This document shows, piece by piece, positions 61,087-64,000 of a stretch of 64,000 nt of DNA. A model generated the notes under the pieces. It was not told the DNA's origin. It saw only the letters and a program-made list of their open reading frames with translations, and searched no databases. Source of the stretch: Phascolomyces articulosus (Eukaryota > Mucoromycota > Mucoromycetes > Mucorales > Lichtheimiaceae); the NCBI GenBank assembly GCA_025677815.1, contig JAIXMP010000003.1, positions 62,001 through 126,000 of the forward strand, read 5' to 3'. Positions within the stretch are counted from its first letter, which is position 1, and the number at the start of each line of letters is the position of its first letter. A program made the position numbers and the translations under genes.

Positions 61087-62520
61087 TTAAAGATTTCGAT
61101 ATCGACGTTTTCCAGCACATTTCATAGCTTGTACTTCTGGACTTAATCGACATGATTCTTCCATTCTGAGGTGTCGTTTAAGCGCGTCTGTTCGAGCAAA
61201 CGCCTTTTTGCAGCATAAACAACCATATGGTTTATCACCAGTGTGAACTCGGACGTGTCGTTGCAGATCATGTTTACGCGCAAACGCTCGGGTACACATG
61301 CAGCATGCATAGGGTCGAATATCACCATTGATTCCTGTTGATGTTGTTGACGATGAACTCGTTGTCTTTGCTGATTTTGTTTTAGATAATCCTGATGATG
61401 CTGAAGACCGTTTCGATTGAGGTTGATTGTTTTTAGTAGTACTAGTAGTAGTAGTAGTAGTAGTATCAGTAGTACCAGTGTTAGTGGTGGTGGTCATTGT
61501 TGTTACTGAGCTTGGTGCAATTGTGTCTGCTGCCATTGCGGAAGAGAATGCTGCCGCTGTGGATACTACATCTGTGGGAGTGATAGGAGACATAGGATGT
61601 TGCAAATAGAACGGTGTCCCGTGTTGATGGTGCCGATAACTACTTGCGACACTATCACAGCCCTGAGTAGTGATTGTTGGAGGACAAGTACAAGGAGATG
61701 TAACAGCACGTCCGCCATAATCATAACCTAATGGAACTTCATAATCGGATGAACGACGCATCATAAAGCTATCAGGGGCTGTTGCTGTGGTTGCGAGTGG
61801 TGGAGGTCGAAAATAATAATCGGTAGCAAGTGGAAGTGAAGGCTGTTGCTGCAAACAACAATCTGATGAAAAAGGTGATGAAGATAAAGAGGAAGAGGTT
61901 GACGCGTTCGTAGTAAGACAAGGTGGTTTGTCGCCATTGTTATTGTTAGTAACAGCTGTTTGGTGACTGTTACTTGTCAAACTTTGAGCATCATCACCAG
62001 TATAATAATCATCTCCTGGTGTAGGTGATAAAACAGAAGGAGTTGAATAAATGGAAAGACGATGTTGATGATAATGTTGCTGTTGCTTTTGTTGCTGATG
62101 GTGCATTACTGTGTCATAAGTAGATGGAGATGAATAGTTCACGTTGCTGCTATTATGATGTTGATTGTTGTTGTTTGGAGCAACCATGTCGTCATAATAA
62201 TGAGCTGATAATTCAAAACTCGTGCTAGAAATACTATTGTTGCTACTACAACTATTACTGTAATTATGATGATAAGGATGGTTGTTAGAGGATAATGGCA
62301 ACATGGATTGAGGCTGAGGTGGTGGTGGAGGCGCGTGGAACATGGTTGGGGGATAGCATTGTTCTTCTTGTGGTTCATCCGATTTAACATGAACCCAAGA
62401 ATTCATCATTGAAGGGTGGATATCATTGTTGTTGTTGCTATTGTTATGATGGGATGTTGCACCCATTGAAGTATTAACGTCATGGTGAGCATAAACATCA
62501 AATGAAGTTGGACTATACAT
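61087..62520 (-). CDS. C2H2 zinc-finger transcription factor, 477 aa
   Basis: Single-exon gene. Residues 1-400 are low complexity, rich in His, Asn, Gln, Ser, Thr and Tyr, with PPPPPQPQ and a long Thr run, typical of fungal activators. The C-terminus holds tandem C2H2 fingers: YACCMCTRAFARKHDLQRH, the linker VHTGDKP, then YGCLCCKKAFARTDALKRH. A C-terminal basic segment follows (MKCAGKRRYRNL). The FARKHDLxRH-VHTGxKPY-FARxDALxRH pattern resembles the finger pair of Crz1/PrzA-type calcium-responsive factors and related fungal regulators. The exact orthologue cannot be fixed. The DNA-contact residues (R-H-D in finger 1, R-D-A in finger 2) are intact. ATG at 62520 is the first in frame. A CCAAT-repeat tract lies about 610 bp upstream. 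Confidence 0.88.
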   Translation of the reverse strand: MYSPTSFDVYAHHDVNTSMGATSHHNNSNNNNDIHPSMMNSWVHVKSDEPQEEQCYPPTMFHAPPPPPQPQSMLPLSSNNHPYHHNYSNSCSSNNSISSTSFELSAHYYDDMVAPNNNNQHHNSSNVNYSSPSTYDTVMHHQQQKQQQHYHQHRLSIYSTPSVLSPTPGDDYYTGDDAQSLTSNSHQTAVTNNNNGDKPPCLTTNASTSSSLSSSPFSSDCCLQQQPSLPLATDYYFRPPPLATTATAPDSFMMRRSSDYEVPLGYDYGGRAVTSPCTCPPTITTQGCDSVASSYRHHQHGTPFYLQHPMSPITPTDVVSTAAAFSSAMAADTIAPSSVTTMTTTTNTGTTDTTTTTTTSTTKNNQPQSKRSSASSGLSKTKSAKTTSSSSTTSTGINGDIRPYACCMCTRAFARKHDLQRHVRVHTGDKPYGCLCCKKAFARTDALKRHLRMEESCRLSPEVQAMKCAGKRRYRNL

Positions 62521-64000
62521 TTTCTAATGTTTTTTTTTGTAGTAAAATTAATGATACAGCACAAATAATATAATGAAGACAGATAGATAGATAAAGAAAT
62601 TAGAATTCTTTAATTATATAAAATAATATTATCTGTGTGTTTTAATATAAAAAAAAAGAGGAAGAAGAAGAAGAAATAAAGGGAATTATATAATATGAAA
62701 ACAAAGAGAAGGAGAAAAGAAGAAAAAAAGGTTGAAAATGACCGATATTTTGAATCGTTTATATAGAAAAAAAAAAAAGCAAAACGTAAATTTCTAGTAT
62801 TTATGTTAAATTGTATATATAAATGCGTATATACATATATGGTAAATGAGTGCTGTACCACACACACAGAGCATACATACATATTAGCGACCACCTCCAT
62901 AAATGTATAATGTTCAATGTTAAAGTGGATGTGCTTGTCTCTGTGTATATACAACGTTTTAGAAAAATAAAACTGTTTATCTTCCCCCCCCCAAGAAAAA
63001 AGACTCCCTCAAAAGTTAAGCCGCAATTCAACAGTGTCAAACTAAAAAAAAAAACTCTTATTTTTTTATTAAACTACAACCAATTTTGATATATAATTTT
63101 TTTTTCTTATGGTTTTTATTTTCTATTCACCCAATCCAATCCAATCCAATACCCCCTTCTCTTCCACTAATTCTTTCCTCTCTCCTCTCCCCCCTTTCCC
63201 AAAATCTCCCTCGTACTCCTCCTATTAAGAGTAAATAATAGTGAAAATATACATATACAGAAGCACTTTTGATCTTCGTGAAAATATAAATATATAACAT
63301 TATATAAAAAAAATAAGAAAACGTAATCTGTTGTCCTTGTCCTGGTCTTCATTCTTCTATGTCGATCATTCATATATGAAGGTAGTTATATAGCGTCAAT
63401 ATTACTAGCATTCGCATTATTATTAAAAAAAAATTCTTCATCCCCTCGTTCGCTCGCTCGCTCGCATATATAACCCCTCAATTACTATTTTACGTATTAT
63501 ACATGAATGAAATACTCTATAATACTTGGGAAAAAAGAAAAAAAAAGTACATCAATATCTATCATGTAATGTACAAAATAATAAAGTTCAACAGCAAAAT
63601 AAAAACTGAGGAGAACAATATGTAGAATAAATAAAACGCACTTCTTATGATAATAATAATCTAAAAAGCTATATATGAAAAAACGAGCTATTCCAAAAGT
63701 TGCATATAATAACAACCACGTTATACCAAATATAAATATATGCGTGTATGCGTGTATGTATGTACGTGTGTGAGTGAGTGAAAAAAAAAGAGATATTTTA
63801 CTGCTATACAAATAACAGTAAAAATAATCTACATGAGGAAGAAAAGATTGTTGAATGCAAGATATATTTATGTGTATATAAAGGAGAGAGGAGGAAAGAT
63901 GCAACAGCATCAAAGCACTTCATTACACTCAGAATATTAAGCACTATAAAAAAGAATATATAGATTAAGCATTCTAGAAAGTAAAAAGCATTGATGCTAT
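62521..64000. other. Upstream region of the zinc-finger gene
   Basis: AT-rich with homopolymer runs. No gene recognised up to the window end. Contains the CCAAT pentamer tract and a short CGCT repeat at about 63449-63464. Confidence 0.45.
63131..63150. repeat. (CCAAT)4 tandem pentamer
   Basis: Four perfect CCAAT units in a row, about 610 bp upstream of the zinc-finger gene on its non-coding strand. Could be a simple repeat or an array of CCAAT-binding (Hap complex) sites. Confidence 0.7.

Noticed and set aside
62610..62954. Phe/Leu-rich 114-codon frame upstream of the zinc-finger gene
   Set aside because: Arises from A/T homopolymers; no family features.

Overview
This is a eukaryotic window, AT-rich, with short GT-AG introns (mostly 60-110 bp) and genes on both strands. 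It is fungal: it holds a chitin synthase fused to a myosin motor, a fungal DUF1769 protein, a LAMMER kinase and an Apd1-type protein. A complete multi-exon gene of a family I recall as expanded in Mucoromycota, plus many Gln/Asn/His/Ser homopolymers, points to an early-diverging fungus, most likely Mucoromycota (Mucorales-like). The genus cannot be settled from the sequence. No tRNA, rRNA or CRISPR was recognised.

Layout. 1-235 is the 3' end of ribosomal protein uS5 (RPS2). 236-10200 is accessory and repeat-rich. It contains an intact 526-residue lineage-specific gene (2390-4688, minus), a decayed Mutator-like (MULE) transposase with a SWIM zinc finger (about 5785-6985), a roughly 1.6 kb element bounded by about 75 bp inverted repeats (7042-8655), a second decayed coding region (8910-10191), and inside the latter a near-perfect tandem pair of 195 bp units (9586-9991). 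From 10.9 kb the window is gene-dense: DUF1769 protein, class IV aminotransferase, LAMMER kinase, an orphan FetA/YbbL/STAR1-like ABC ATPase, and the 1958-residue myosin-chitin synthase (18460-24629, minus). About 1 kb upstream of that gene is a cluster of RFX-type X-box motifs.

27.3-31.8 kb holds a His/Asn-rich protein of unknown function and translation factor eIF5. 35.3-41.4 kb is one 1832-residue Sel1-repeat protein with a predicted N-myristoylation signal. Then come a class I O-methyltransferase, an unrecognised basic low-complexity protein, an Apd1-like [2Fe-2S] protein, RPL12 (uL11), the protein N-terminal methyltransferase NTMT1/Tae1, a BRCC36-type JAMM deubiquitinase, a Rec8-like cohesin kleisin, and a C2H2 zinc-finger factor (61087-62520, minus).

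There are no operons. Possible functional links are two neighbouring chromosome/ubiquitin genes (BRCC36 and Rec8), two cytosolic ribosomal protein genes and eIF5 for translation, and wall synthesis through the chitin synthase. Exon coordinates were worked out by hand from splice motifs, reading frame and family knowledge. No search was run.
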